Of a DNA stretch of 64,000 nucleotides, positions 7,727 to 16,682 are shown piece after piece. The notes under the pieces are model-generated. The model was not told the DNA's origin. It searched no databases and was given only the letters and a program-made list of their open reading frames with translations. The DNA is taken from positions 1 through 64,000 of the forward strand of contig NZ_JOEV01000012.1 of NCBI RefSeq assembly GCF_000721105.1, read 5' to 3'. The stretch's first letter is position 1. Every line of letters starts with the position of its first letter. The DNA is from Streptomyces cellulosae (GTDB lineage: Bacteria > Actinomycetota > Actinomycetes > Streptomycetales > Streptomycetaceae). Position numbers and translations under genes: made by a program.

Positions 7727-9013
7727 TCACTTGACGTTGATGACCTTGTCGATCGCGGAGTCCGCGTCCTTCGCGGCGGCCTCGACCGACTTCTTGCCGG
7801 TGCCGATGTCCTGCAGCATGGTCTGCAGGATCTGGGCCTTCTCGACCTGGCCCCAGCCCGGTGCCATCGGGACGAACCAGTTGGACTCGGCCGCGGTGGC
7901 CGGGACCGCCGTCGCCGGGTCCTTCTTCAGGGTGGCGAGGTCGGTCTTGTTGTTGGGCAGGTTGCCCTTGGCCATCAGGCCCTTCTGGCCGGAGGGGCCG
8001 GTGAACGCGTTGATCCACTCGGCGGCGACGGCCTGCGCCTGGGACTTCACCGGGACGGCGAGGTCCGAACCGCCCAGGAAGACGGGGAGGTTCTTGCCGG
8101 ACGGGCCGGGCATCACGAAGTTCTCGAGGTTGCCCTTGAGCTTGCCGGTCTTGTCGTTCTTCGGGTCTTCGGAGGTCGCGCCCTCCCAGGCCGCGCCGAA
8201 GATCATGCCGGACTTGCCCTGGCCGTAGACGATGTAACGGTCGTTCTCGTCCTTGGTCTTGTCGCCGTGCATGTACGTGTCGATGACGTTCTTGAACTCG
8301 GTCAGGCCCTTGACGGACTCCGGCGAGGAGAGGCTGGCCTTCCACTGGCCGCCGTCCTCCTTGGCGATGGAGCCGCCGGCGTCGTAGACGAAGGACATGG
8401 CCGCGTACCAGTCACGGGTGGGCTGGTACCAGGCGGAGAACTTGTCGCCCTCCTTCTTCTGGAGCTTGTCCAGGGCCGCGGTCAGCTCGGCGTACGTCTT
8501 CGGCGCGGACTTGACGCCGACCGAGGCGAACAGGTCCTTGCGCCAGTTGCCGACGCGGCCGCCGGCGTAGTACGGGACGCCGTAGGTCTTGCCGTCGTAG
8601 GTCACCGAGGCCTTGAGGCCGTCCAGCCAGGCGGAGGAGTTGGTGAACTTCGCCGGGTCGAGGGGGGCGAAGGCGCCCTTGACCATGTAGCCGAGCATCT
8701 CGGTGTTGCCCATCTCGACCACGTCGGGCACCTTGTCGGTGGCGAGGACGGCGTCGAGCTTGGTGTTCTTGTCCGGCCAGCCGTAGTACTCGTGGTTGAT
8801 CTTGATGCCGGGGTGCGCCTTCTGGACCGCGGCGTCGGCCGCCTTCACCAGCTGCGGCCAGTTGTTCTGCGCGTCGACGGTGAGCCAGACGGTCAGCTCC
8901 TTGGCGTCCGCGCCGGTCTTGTCCGAGTCACCGCTGCCACTGTCGCCCCCGCACGCCGCGATGGAGACCATCATGCCCGCGATACCGATCGCGGCTATCA
9001 GCTTGCGCTTCAC
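7727..9013 (-). CDS. dasA: Chitobiose-binding lipoprotein DasA
   Basis: This 428-residue extracellular solute-binding protein of family 1 captures chitobiose for DasBC. The start is GTG 9013 (VKRKLIAAIGIAGMM), preceded by GAGGAGGGTGG; the frame open to 9388 runs through the operators and is not coding. The signal peptide ends in the lipobox SIAAC at about residue 21, so the protein is a lipid-anchored surface protein. In S. coelicolor, loss of DasA affects sporulation because unimported aminosugars change DasR activity. Two dre sites and a TTGACA -35 lie just upstream, and dasR is divergently transcribed. Confidence 0.96.
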   Translation of the reverse strand: MKRKLIAAIGIAGMMVSIAACGGDSGSGDSDKTGADAKELTVWLTVDAQNNWPQLVKAADAAVQKAHPGIKINHEYYGWPDKNTKLDAVLATDKVPDVVEMGNTEMLGYMVKGAFAPLDPAKFTNSSAWLDGLKASVTYDGKTYGVPYYAGGRVGNWRKDLFASVGVKSAPKTYAELTAALDKLQKKEGDKFSAWYQPTRDWYAAMSFVYDAGGSIAKEDGGQWKASLSSPESVKGLTEFKNVIDTYMHGDKTKDENDRYIVYGQGKSGMIFGAAWEGATSEDPKNDKTGKLKGNLENFVMPGPSGKNLPVFLGGSDLAVPVKSQAQAVAAEWINAFTGPSGQKGLMAKGNLPNNKTDLATLKKDPATAVPATAAESNWFVPMAPGWGQVEKAQILQTMLQDIGTGKKSVEAAAKDADSAIDKVINVK

Positions 9014-9067
9014 GCCACCCTCCTCAGGGATGCCCACACCTCCCGCCCATGGGCCGGGACCTGGACC

Positions 9068-10085
<1,018 letters not shown>

Positions 10086-10089
10086 CCCG

Positions 10090-10112
10090 CGGCAGGGCTT
10101 TTGCCGCTGCCG
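10090..10112 (+). terminator. Terminator after dasR
   Basis: CGGCAG (10090-10095) pairs with CTGCCG (10107-10112), with an inner GGC-TTTT-GCC hairpin and one bulged base. It lies 5 bases after the dasR stop. Confidence 0.65.
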
Positions 10113-10242
10113 ACCCGCCCCTCGCCACCCACACGGAACCGACACATACCGATATGCGGACGAGGGGTTCCGCACCCGGGACGCCGTGACCTAGATTGCC
10201 TGCGCGTTACACCGGTGATCAGCGAGGGGACGGAGCCGCCGT

Positions 10243-10506
10243 ATGTCAGACACGCCCGAAGTGAGACCGCCTACGGTGACACCCGTGCGCGTGGTCATCG
10301 CGCTCTGCCTGATCGCTCCGTTCGTGGCGATGCTGTGGGTCGGTTCGTACGCCAAGACCGACCCGGCGTTCATCGGCATCCCGTTCTTCTACTGGTACCA
10401 GATGGCGTGGGTGCTGATCTCCACCGCGCTGACGATGACCGCGTACCAGCTGTGGCGGCGTGACCAGCGCGGCCGTTCCTCGCAGAAGGGCGGTGCGTCG
10501 AAGTGA
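10243..10506 (+). CDS. DUF3311 small membrane protein, symporter partner
   Basis: The 87-residue protein has two hydrophobic segments (RVVIALCLIAPFVAMLWV and FFYWYQMAWVLISTALTMTAYQLW), followed by a basic tail. This is the DUF3311 layout, typically encoded immediately before a sodium:solute symporter. It overlaps the next gene by 4 bp (GTGA), so the two are translationally coupled. Its role is unproven; an assembly or auxiliary subunit for the transporter is plausible. Confidence 0.88.
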   Translation: MSDTPEVRPPTVTPVRVVIALCLIAPFVAMLWVGSYAKTDPAFIGIPFFYWYQMAWVLISTALTMTAYQLWRRDQRGRSSQKGGASK

Positions 10507-12131
10507 ACGACGGCGTCAACGGCGTCGCCCTCGGCGTCTTCATCTTCTTCTTCCTGGCCGTCACGATCCTGGGCTTCCTGGCCGCGCGCTGGCGCCGGGC
10601 CGACGACGAGCACAGCCTCGACGAATGGGGCCTGGGCGGCCGGTCGTTCGGCACCTGGATCACCTGGTTCCTGCTCGGCGGCGACCTGTACACGGCGTAC
10701 ACCTTCGTCGCCGTACCGGCGGCGATCTACGCGGCGGGCGCGTCCGGCTTCTTCGCGGTGCCGTACACCATCCTGGTCTATCCGCTGATCTTCACCTTCC
10801 TGCCCCGGCTGTGGTCGGTGTCCCACAAGCACGGCTACGTGACCACCTCGGACTTCGTGCGCGGCCGGTTCGGCTCGAAGGGCCTGTCGCTGGCGGTCGC
10901 CGTCACCGGCATCCTCGCCACCATGCCGTACATCGCGCTGCAGCTGGTCGGCATCCAGGCCGTGCTGGACGTGATGGGCGTCGGCGGCGGCGAGGACACC
11001 AACTGGTTCGTCAAGGACCTGCCGCTGCTGATCGCCTTCGGCGTGCTGGCGGCGTACACGTACTCGTCCGGTCTGCGTGCCCCGGCGCTCATCGCCTTCG
11101 TGAAGGACACGCTGATCTACATCGTCATCGCGGTGGCGATCATCTACATCCCGATCAAACTGGGTGGGTTCGACGACATCTTCGCCAAGGCGGGCGAGGC
11201 GTTCAGCCAGACCAACCCGGCGACGGGCAAGCCGCGCGGCGCGCTCGCCCCGGCCGAGGCCGGCCAATGGACGTACGCCACGCTGGCGTTGGGCTCCGCG
11301 CTGGCGCTCTTCATGTACCCGCACTCGATCACGGCCACGTTGTCGTCCCGCAGCCGTGAGGTGATCCGCCGCAACACCACGATCCTGCCGCTGTACTCGC
11401 TGATGCTGGGCCTGCTGGCGCTGCTGGGCTTCATGGCGATCGCGGCCGGGATCAAGGTGAGCAACGGGCAGTTGGCGATCCCGCAGCTGTTCGAGGACAT
11501 GTTCCCGGACTGGTTCGCGGGCGTGGCCTTCGCGGCGATCGGCATCGGCGCGCTGGTTCCGGCGGCGATCATGTCGATCGCGGCCGCGAACCTCTTCACC
11601 CGCAACATCTACAAGGACTTCATCAAGCCGGACGCGACACCGAAGGAGGAGACGAGGGTCTCCAAGCTCGTGTCCCTGCTGGTGAAGGTCGGCGCGCTGG
11701 CCTTCGTCCTGACCATGGACAAGACGGTCGCCATCAACTTCCAGCTGCTGGGCGGCATCTGGATTCTGCAGACCTTCCCGGCCCTGGTCGGCGGCCTGTT
11801 CACCCGCTGGTTCCACCGCTGGGCCCTGCTCGCCGGCTGGGCGGTCGGCATGGTCTACGGCACCCTCGCCGCGTACGGTGTCGCCTCGCCGACGCAGAAG
11901 CACTTCGGCGGCTCCGCCAAGGAGATCCCCGGCATCGGCGAGATCGGCTACATCGGCCTCACGGCGTTCGTGATGAACGTGGTGGTGACGGTGGTCCTCA
12001 CCTTCGTCCTGAAGGCACTGAAGGCTCCCGAGGGCATCGACGAGACGTCCCCGGCGGACTACACGGCCGACGCGGGCGACCCGGGCGTCCAGGTGGAACT
12101 CCCGCCGGCGACGGCGGGCAGCGCGCACTGA
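10503..12131 (+). CDS. Sodium:solute symporter (SSS family)
   Basis: The 542-residue integral membrane protein has about 13 hydrophobic segments and the SSS-family character, including DEWGLGGRSFGTWITWFLLGG near residue 40 and GIGALVPAAIMSIAAANL near 340, the sodium-binding helix region. The start is GTG 10503, overlapping the upstream stop. DUF3311-linked SSS transporters are often monocarboxylate (MctP-like) permeases, but the substrate cannot be read from sequence. A strong terminator follows. Confidence 0.92.
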   Translation: MNDGVNGVALGVFIFFFLAVTILGFLAARWRRADDEHSLDEWGLGGRSFGTWITWFLLGGDLYTAYTFVAVPAAIYAAGASGFFAVPYTILVYPLIFTFLPRLWSVSHKHGYVTTSDFVRGRFGSKGLSLAVAVTGILATMPYIALQLVGIQAVLDVMGVGGGEDTNWFVKDLPLLIAFGVLAAYTYSSGLRAPALIAFVKDTLIYIVIAVAIIYIPIKLGGFDDIFAKAGEAFSQTNPATGKPRGALAPAEAGQWTYATLALGSALALFMYPHSITATLSSRSREVIRRNTTILPLYSLMLGLLALLGFMAIAAGIKVSNGQLAIPQLFEDMFPDWFAGVAFAAIGIGALVPAAIMSIAAANLFTRNIYKDFIKPDATPKEETRVSKLVSLLVKVGALAFVLTMDKTVAINFQLLGGIWILQTFPALVGGLFTRWFHRWALLAGWAVGMVYGTLAAYGVASPTQKHFGGSAKEIPGIGEIGYIGLTAFVMNVVVTVVLTFVLKALKAPEGIDETSPADYTADAGDPGVQVELPPATAGSAH

Positions 12132-12143
12132 GCCGTACCTGAG

Positions 12144-12176
12144 AACGGGCCGCCGGTGAGAAACCGGCGGCCCGTT
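12144..12176 (+). terminator. Strong terminator after the symporter
   Basis: A perfect 14-bp stem (12144-12157 with 12163-12176) closes a 5-base GAGAA loop 12 bases after the symporter stop. Confidence 0.85.
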
Positions 12177-12204
12177 GTCGTACCCGTCGTGCACACTCCC
12201 CCGC

Positions 12205-12711
12205 ATGGACATCCGCATCCGGCGAGCGCAGCCCGGCGAATACGACACCCTCGGCGAGATCCTCGCCCAGGCCTACCTCCAGGACGGCCTCCTGGAGTTC
12301 GGCGAGAGCGACTGGTACCTGGACGAACTCAGGGACGTGGCCAAGCGGGCCGCCGCCGCGGACGTCCTCGTGGCCACCCAGGGCGACCAACTCCTCGGCG
12401 GCGTCACCTTCGTCCCCTCCGGCGGCCCCATGGCCGACCTCGCCCGTCCCTCGGAGGCCGAGATACGTATGCTCGCCGTCGCGCGGGCGGCCCGCGGCCG
12501 AGGCGCCGGGGAGGCCCTCGTACGCGCCTGCGTCGACCGCTCGCGGGCCACGGCTGGCTGCACGGCCGTCGTGCTGTCGACCCAGCGCACCATGCACGCC
12601 GCCCACCGCGTCTACGAGCGCCTGGGCTTCGTCCGTGTTCCCGAGCGCGACTGGAACCCGCTCCCGGACGTCGAGGGCTTCACTCTCCTCACCTATCAGT
12701 TGACCCTCTGA
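12205..12711 (+). CDS. GNAT-family N-acetyltransferase
   Basis: The 168-residue protein begins MDIRIRRAQPGEYDTLGEIL and has the GNAT fold: EIRMLAVARAARGRGAGEAL (about residues 89-108) contains the acetyl-CoA-binding R/Q-x-x-G-x-G/A loop, and HAAHRVYERLGFVRV is the usual C-terminal motif. ATG 12205 is preferred over the GTG at 12175, which lies inside the upstream terminator. The acceptor substrate is unknown. It stands alone between the symporter and nrdAB. Confidence 0.85.
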   Translation: MDIRIRRAQPGEYDTLGEILAQAYLQDGLLEFGESDWYLDELRDVAKRAAAADVLVATQGDQLLGGVTFVPSGGPMADLARPSEAEIRMLAVARAARGRGAGEALVRACVDRSRATAGCTAVVLSTQRTMHAAHRVYERLGFVRVPERDWNPLPDVEGFTLLTYQLTL

Positions 12712-12721
12712 AACCGGTGCG

Positions 12722-12768
12722 ACACAACATATGGGGGTGCTTCCCTCGACCGACACAAGATGTATGCT
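12722..12768 (+). promoter_or_regulatory. Paired NrdR boxes upstream of nrdAB
   Basis: Two 16-bp sites, ACACAACATATGGGGG (12722-12737) and ACACAAGATGTATGCT (12753-12768), resemble the NrdR box ACACwAtATaTwGTGT. They start 31 bp apart, the three-turn spacing typical of paired NrdR boxes. NrdR, encoded elsewhere, represses ribonucleotide reductase genes when dATP/ATP is high. The sites lie directly before the riboswitch, where the promoter must be. Confidence 0.75.
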
Positions 12769-12775
12769 CATGCTC

Positions 12776-12881
12776 GCTGTCGCCGCAGGGGAATCCGGTG
12801 TGAATCCGGAACTGTCCCGCAACGGTGTACCCATGCATGCATATGCGTGTATGGGCGTCAGTCCGAGGACCTGCCGACAGC
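12776..12881 (+). ncRNA. Cobalamin (B12) riboswitch controlling nrdAB
   Basis: The sequence contains the hallmark cobalamin-riboswitch core: GGGAATCCGGTGTGAATCCGG (12789 on), ACTGTCCCGCAACGG, and the B12-box region GTCAGTCCGAGGACCTGCCGAC near 12857-12878. A P1 helix closes it perfectly: GCTGTCG (12776-12782) with CGACAGC (12875-12881). A further stem (12896-12902 with 12915-12921, GGCCCGG/CCGGGCC) follows and could be the expression platform. In S. coelicolor a B12 riboswitch shuts down the class Ia nrdABS operon when coenzyme B12 supports the class II enzyme. Confidence 0.95.
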
Positions 12882-13015
12882 GCGCCCGGCCATCCGGCCC
12901 GGGTGCCTTGACGTCCGGGCCTCGTGGAATGGGCCGGTGGACGCGACGCCGTGTGCGCTCGTGTGCTGCCCCCTGCCCTCCGTGAGGCCCCGTGCCGAGC
13001 GAGGGAGAGCCCCAC

Positions 13016-15403
13016 GTGACCATCGCGCCAGCCGATCCGGCGACAACGACGACTCCGGTGGAACCCGACGGTCCCGGAACCGCGTTGCTGCGGACCCTGA
13101 CCGAGCTGACCGCCGACCTCCCCGACGCCGACCCCGGCCGGGTCGCCGCCGCCGCGCTGCGCGGCCGGTCCGCGCGGGGGGCCGTGCCGGATGTCGCTGT
13201 GGAGCTGCGCGAGCTGGCCACGGAGGCGGCGGCCGGTCTGATCTCCGAGGACCCCGCCTACTCCCGGCTGGCCGCCCGCCTGTTGACCCTCGGCATCGCC
13301 GCCGAGGCCGCCTCCCAGGGCGTCACGTCCTTCACCGAGTCCGTCGCCGTGGGGCACCGGGAAGGGCTCATCGCCGACCGCACCGCCGAGTTCGTACGCG
13401 TCCACGCCGGCCGCCTCGACGCGCTGGTCGACCCGGCGGCCGACGACCGCTTCGGCTACTTCGGGCTGCGCACCCTGTACAGCCGCTATCTGCTCCGGCA
13501 CCCGATCACCCGCAAGGTCGTCGAGACGCCCCAGCACTTCATGCTCCGGGTGGCCTGCGGCCTCGCCGAGGACGACACCTGCCGGGCCGTGGACGAAGTC
13601 GCCGCGCTCCACCGCCTCATGAGCCGCCTCGACTACCTGCCCTCCTCCCCCACCCTCTTCAACTCCGGCACCCGGCACCCCCAGATGTCGTCCTGCTATC
13701 TCCTCGACTCCCCGAAGGACGAGCTGGACTCCATCTACGAGCGCTACCAGCAGGTGGCCCGGCTGTCCAAGCACGCCGGCGGCATCGGCATCGCCTACTC
13801 CCGCATCCGCGCCCGCGGTTCGCTGATCCGGGGCACGAACGGGCACTCCAACGGCGTCGTCCCGTTCCTGAAGACCCTGGACGCCTCGGTCGCCGCGGTG
13901 AACCAGGGCGGCAGGCGCAAGGGCGCGGCGGCGGTGTACCTGGAGACCTGGCACTCGGACATCGAGGAGTTCCTGGAGCTGCGCGACAACACCGGCGAGG
14001 ACGCCCGTCGCACGCACAACCTGAACCTCGCGCACTGGGTCCCGGACGAGTTCATGCGCCGGGTCGACACCGACGGGCAGTGGTCGCTGTTCTCCCCCGC
14101 CGACGTGCCGGAGCTGGTCGACCTGTGGGGCGAGGAGTTCGACGCGGCCTACCGCGCGGCGGAGGCGGCGGGGCTCGCGCGCCGGACCCTGCCCGCCCGT
14201 GACCTCTACGGCCGCATGATGCGCACCCTCGCGCAGACCGGCAACGGCTGGATGACCTTCAAGGACGCCGCGAACCGCACCGCCAACCAGACGGCGGAAC
14301 CCGGTCACGTCGTCCACTCCTCCAACCTCTGCACGGAGATCCTGGAGGTCACGGACGACGGGGAGACCGCGGTCTGCAATCTGGGTTCGGTGAACCTGGG
14401 CGCTTTCGTGGACCCGGCCGGCGAAGACATCGACTGGGAGCGGCTGGACGCGACGGTCCGCACCGCCGTCACCTTCCTCGACCGGGTCGTCGACATCAAC
14501 TTCTACCCGACCGAGCAGGCGGGCCGTTCCAACGCCAGGTGGCGCCCGGTGGGCCTGGGCGTGATGGGGCTGCAGGACGTCTTCTTCCAGCTGCGCCTGC
14601 CCTTCGACTCGCCCGAGGCCCGTCGGCTGTCCACCCGTGTCGCCGAACGCGTCATGCTCGCCGCGTACGAGGCCTCCGCCGACCTCGCCGAGCGGCACGG
14701 CCCGCTGCCGGCCTGGGAGAAGACCCGTACCGCCCGAGGTGTCCTGCACCCCGACCACTACGACACCGAGCTCGCCTGGCCGGAACGCTGGGCGGCCCTG
14801 CGGGCTCGCGTCGCCGCCACGGGCATGCGCAACTCGCTCCTGCTCGCCATCGCTCCCACGGCCACCATCGCGTCGATCGCGGGGGTGTACGAGTGCATCG
14901 AGCCGCAGGTCTCCAACCTGTTCAAGCGCGAGACCCTGTCCGGTGAATTCCTCCAGGTCAACTCGTACCTGGTGAAGGACCTGAAGCGGCTCGGCGTCTG
15001 GGACGCCCGCACCCGCGAGGCGCTGCGCGAGGCGAACGGCTCGGTGCAGGCGTTCACCTGGATTCCCGAGGACGTCCGCGCCCTGTACCGCACGGCCTGG
15101 GAGATCCCGCAACGCGGCCTGATCGACATGGCCGCCGCCCGGACCCCGTTCCTCGACCAGTCCCAGTCGCTGAACCTGTTCCTTCAGACGCCCACCATCG
15201 GCAAGCTCTCCTCGATGTACGCGTACGCCTGGAAGCAGGGCCTGAAGACGACGTACTACCTGCGTTCGCGCCCGGCGACCCGCATCGCCCGCGCGGCCCA
15301 CCGGGCCCAGCCCGAGAACACCCTCCCCGTACAGCAGCCGGCTCCCGAAGAGGCCGTCGCCTGCTCCCTTGAGAACCCCGAGTCCTGCGAGGCCTGCCAG
15401 TGA
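13016..15403 (+). CDS. nrdA: Class Ia ribonucleotide reductase, large subunit NrdA
   Basis: This 795-residue catalytic subunit reduces ribonucleotides to deoxyribonucleotides. The essential residues are visible: MSSCYLLD (first redox Cys), SSNLCTEI (thiyl-radical Cys), AVCNLGSVNL (second redox Cys), KTTYYLRSRP (Tyr pair of the radical pathway) and a Cys-rich C-terminus ending CEACQ that re-reduces the active site. GTG 13016 was chosen because GAGGGAGAG lies 7 bases upstream; a GTG at 12992 is also in frame. The gene is preceded by a B12 riboswitch and NrdR boxes and overlaps nrdB. This oxygen-dependent enzyme is needed when the B12-dependent class II enzyme is inactive. Confidence 0.97.
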   Translation: MTIAPADPATTTTPVEPDGPGTALLRTLTELTADLPDADPGRVAAAALRGRSARGAVPDVAVELRELATEAAAGLISEDPAYSRLAARLLTLGIAAEAASQGVTSFTESVAVGHREGLIADRTAEFVRVHAGRLDALVDPAADDRFGYFGLRTLYSRYLLRHPITRKVVETPQHFMLRVACGLAEDDTCRAVDEVAALHRLMSRLDYLPSSPTLFNSGTRHPQMSSCYLLDSPKDELDSIYERYQQVARLSKHAGGIGIAYSRIRARGSLIRGTNGHSNGVVPFLKTLDASVAAVNQGGRRKGAAAVYLETWHSDIEEFLELRDNTGEDARRTHNLNLAHWVPDEFMRRVDTDGQWSLFSPADVPELVDLWGEEFDAAYRAAEAAGLARRTLPARDLYGRMMRTLAQTGNGWMTFKDAANRTANQTAEPGHVVHSSNLCTEILEVTDDGETAVCNLGSVNLGAFVDPAGEDIDWERLDATVRTAVTFLDRVVDINFYPTEQAGRSNARWRPVGLGVMGLQDVFFQLRLPFDSPEARRLSTRVAERVMLAAYEASADLAERHGPLPAWEKTRTARGVLHPDHYDTELAWPERWAALRARVAATGMRNSLLLAIAPTATIASIAGVYECIEPQVSNLFKRETLSGEFLQVNSYLVKDLKRLGVWDARTREALREANGSVQAFTWIPEDVRALYRTAWEIPQRGLIDMAAARTPFLDQSQSLNLFLQTPTIGKLSSMYAYAWKQGLKTTYYLRSRPATRIARAAHRAQPENTLPVQQPAPEEAVACSLENPESCEACQ

Positions 15404-16416
15404 TGTCCACCCGTAACAAGAATCTCCTCGACCCGGGCTTCGAACTCACCCTGCGCCCCATGCGCTACCCGGACTTCTACGAGCGCTACCGGGACGCCAT
15501 CAAGAACACCTGGACCGTGGAGGAGGTCGACCTTCACTCGGACGTCACCGATCTCGCCAAGCTCACCCCGGCCGAACAGCACCTGATCGGCCGCCTGGTG
15601 GCCTTCTTCGCGACGGGCGACTCGATCGTCGCGAACAACCTGGTGCTGACCCTCTACAAGCACATCAACTCCCCGGAGGCGCGGCTGTACCTGTCGCGCC
15701 AGCTCTTCGAGGAGGCCGTCCACGTCCAGTTCTACCTGACGCTCCTGGACACCTATCTTCCCGACCCGAAGGACAGGGCCGCGGCCTTCGACGCCGTGGA
15801 GAACATCCCCTCCATCCGCGCGAAGGCCGAGTTCTGCTTCCGGTGGATCAACGAGGTCGAGAAGCTCGACCGGCTGGAGAACCGGGCCGACCGCCGCCGC
15901 TTCCTGCTCAACCTCATCTGCTTCGCCGCGTGCATCGAGGGCCTGTTCTTCTACGGTGCCTTCGCGTACGTCTACTGGTTCCGCGGCCGGGGTCTCCTGC
16001 ACGGCCTGGCGACCGGCACCAACTGGGTGTTCCGCGACGAGTCCATGCACATGAGCTTCGCGTTCGACGTGGTCGACACCGTCCGCAAGGAGGAGCCGGA
16101 GCTGTTCGACGACCGGCTTCAGCAGCAGGTCACCGACATGCTGAGGGAGGCCGTCGAGGCCGAGCTGCAGTTCGCGCGCGACCTGTGCGGTGACGGCCTC
16201 CCGGGCATGAACACCGACTCGATGCGGCAGTACCTGGAGTGCGTGGCCGACCAGCGCCTGACGCGCCTCGGCTTCGCCCCGGTGTACGGCTCCGAGAACC
16301 CCTTCTCCTTCATGGAGCTGCAGGGGGTTCAGGAGCTGACCAACTTCTTCGAGCGGCGTCCGTCCGCGTACCAGGTCGCGGTGGAGGGCACCGTGGACCT
16401 GGACGAGGACTTCTAG
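15403..16416 (+). CDS. nrdB: Class Ia ribonucleotide reductase, radical subunit NrdB
   Basis: The 337-residue protein houses the diiron-tyrosyl radical cofactor that activates Nrd[10 protein letters not shown] gives the iron ligands Glu and His and the radical Tyr with the H-x3-Y spacing of E. coli His118/Tyr122; RDESMHMSF supplies further Glu/His ligands. The C-terminus ends in VDLDEDF, the acidic tail that docks in NrdA. ATG 15403 overlaps the nrdA TGA; a GTG at 15400 is directly adjacent. A large inverted repeat follows the stop. The nrdS regulator that usually follows is 3.2 kb downstream here. Confidence 0.97.
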   Translation: MSTRNKNLLDPGFELTLRPMRYPDFYERYRDAIKNTWTVEEVDLHSDVTDLAKLTPAEQHLIGRLVAFFATGDSIVANNLVLTLYKHINSPEARLYLSRQLFEEAVHVQFYLTLLDTYLPDPKDRAAAFDAVENIPSIRAKAEFCFRWINEVEKLDRLENRADRRRFLLNLICFAACIEGLFFYGAFAYVYWFRGRGLLHGLATGTNWVFRDESMHMSFAFDVVDTVRKEEPELFDDRLQQQVTDMLREAVEAELQFARDLCGDGLPGMNTDSMRQYLECVADQRLTRLGFAPVYGSENPFSFMELQGVQELTNFFERRPSAYQVAVEGTVDLDEDF

Positions 16417-16430
16417 CCTCCAAAGCCTGC

Positions 16431-16461
16431 GGACGGCCCATGGAGCGTCCATGGGCCGTCC
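16431..16461 (+). terminator. Perfect 14-bp inverted repeat after nrdB
   Basis: 16431-16444 is the exact reverse complement of 16448-16461 around a 3-base GCG loop, starting 15 bases after the nrdB stop. The TCCATGG core recurs in the bases just downstream (to about 16478). It most likely terminates nrdAB, although the palindrome could also be a protein site. Confidence 0.75.
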
Positions 16462-16682
16462 ATGGACCATCTATGGAGCGGCAAAGTTCTTCCGGCGCAC
16501 CTGTTCGGGTCTCCTCGTCCCCCGCTAGGTTCTGGCCGTTCTGTCATGCCACGCACATTGGCCGCACAGAACGCTCAAAGTGTCATGCCCATGGCGAGAT
16601 CGCGCACCGCCGCCGCTACGCGCGTCACAGGCCTGCCACCAGCGCCGAGGAACCCCACTCCAACGACGGAGGCAGTACCCCC

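Noticed and set aside
10389..12248. Open frame of 619 codons antisense to the symporter
   Set aside because: Arg/Glu/Asp/Val-rich shadow with no domain; the sense frame is a well-formed SSS transporter.
12689..15301. Open frame of 870 codons on the - strand over nrdA
   Set aside because: Antisense shadow of nrdA, a result of GC-rich third positions; it also crosses the riboswitch.
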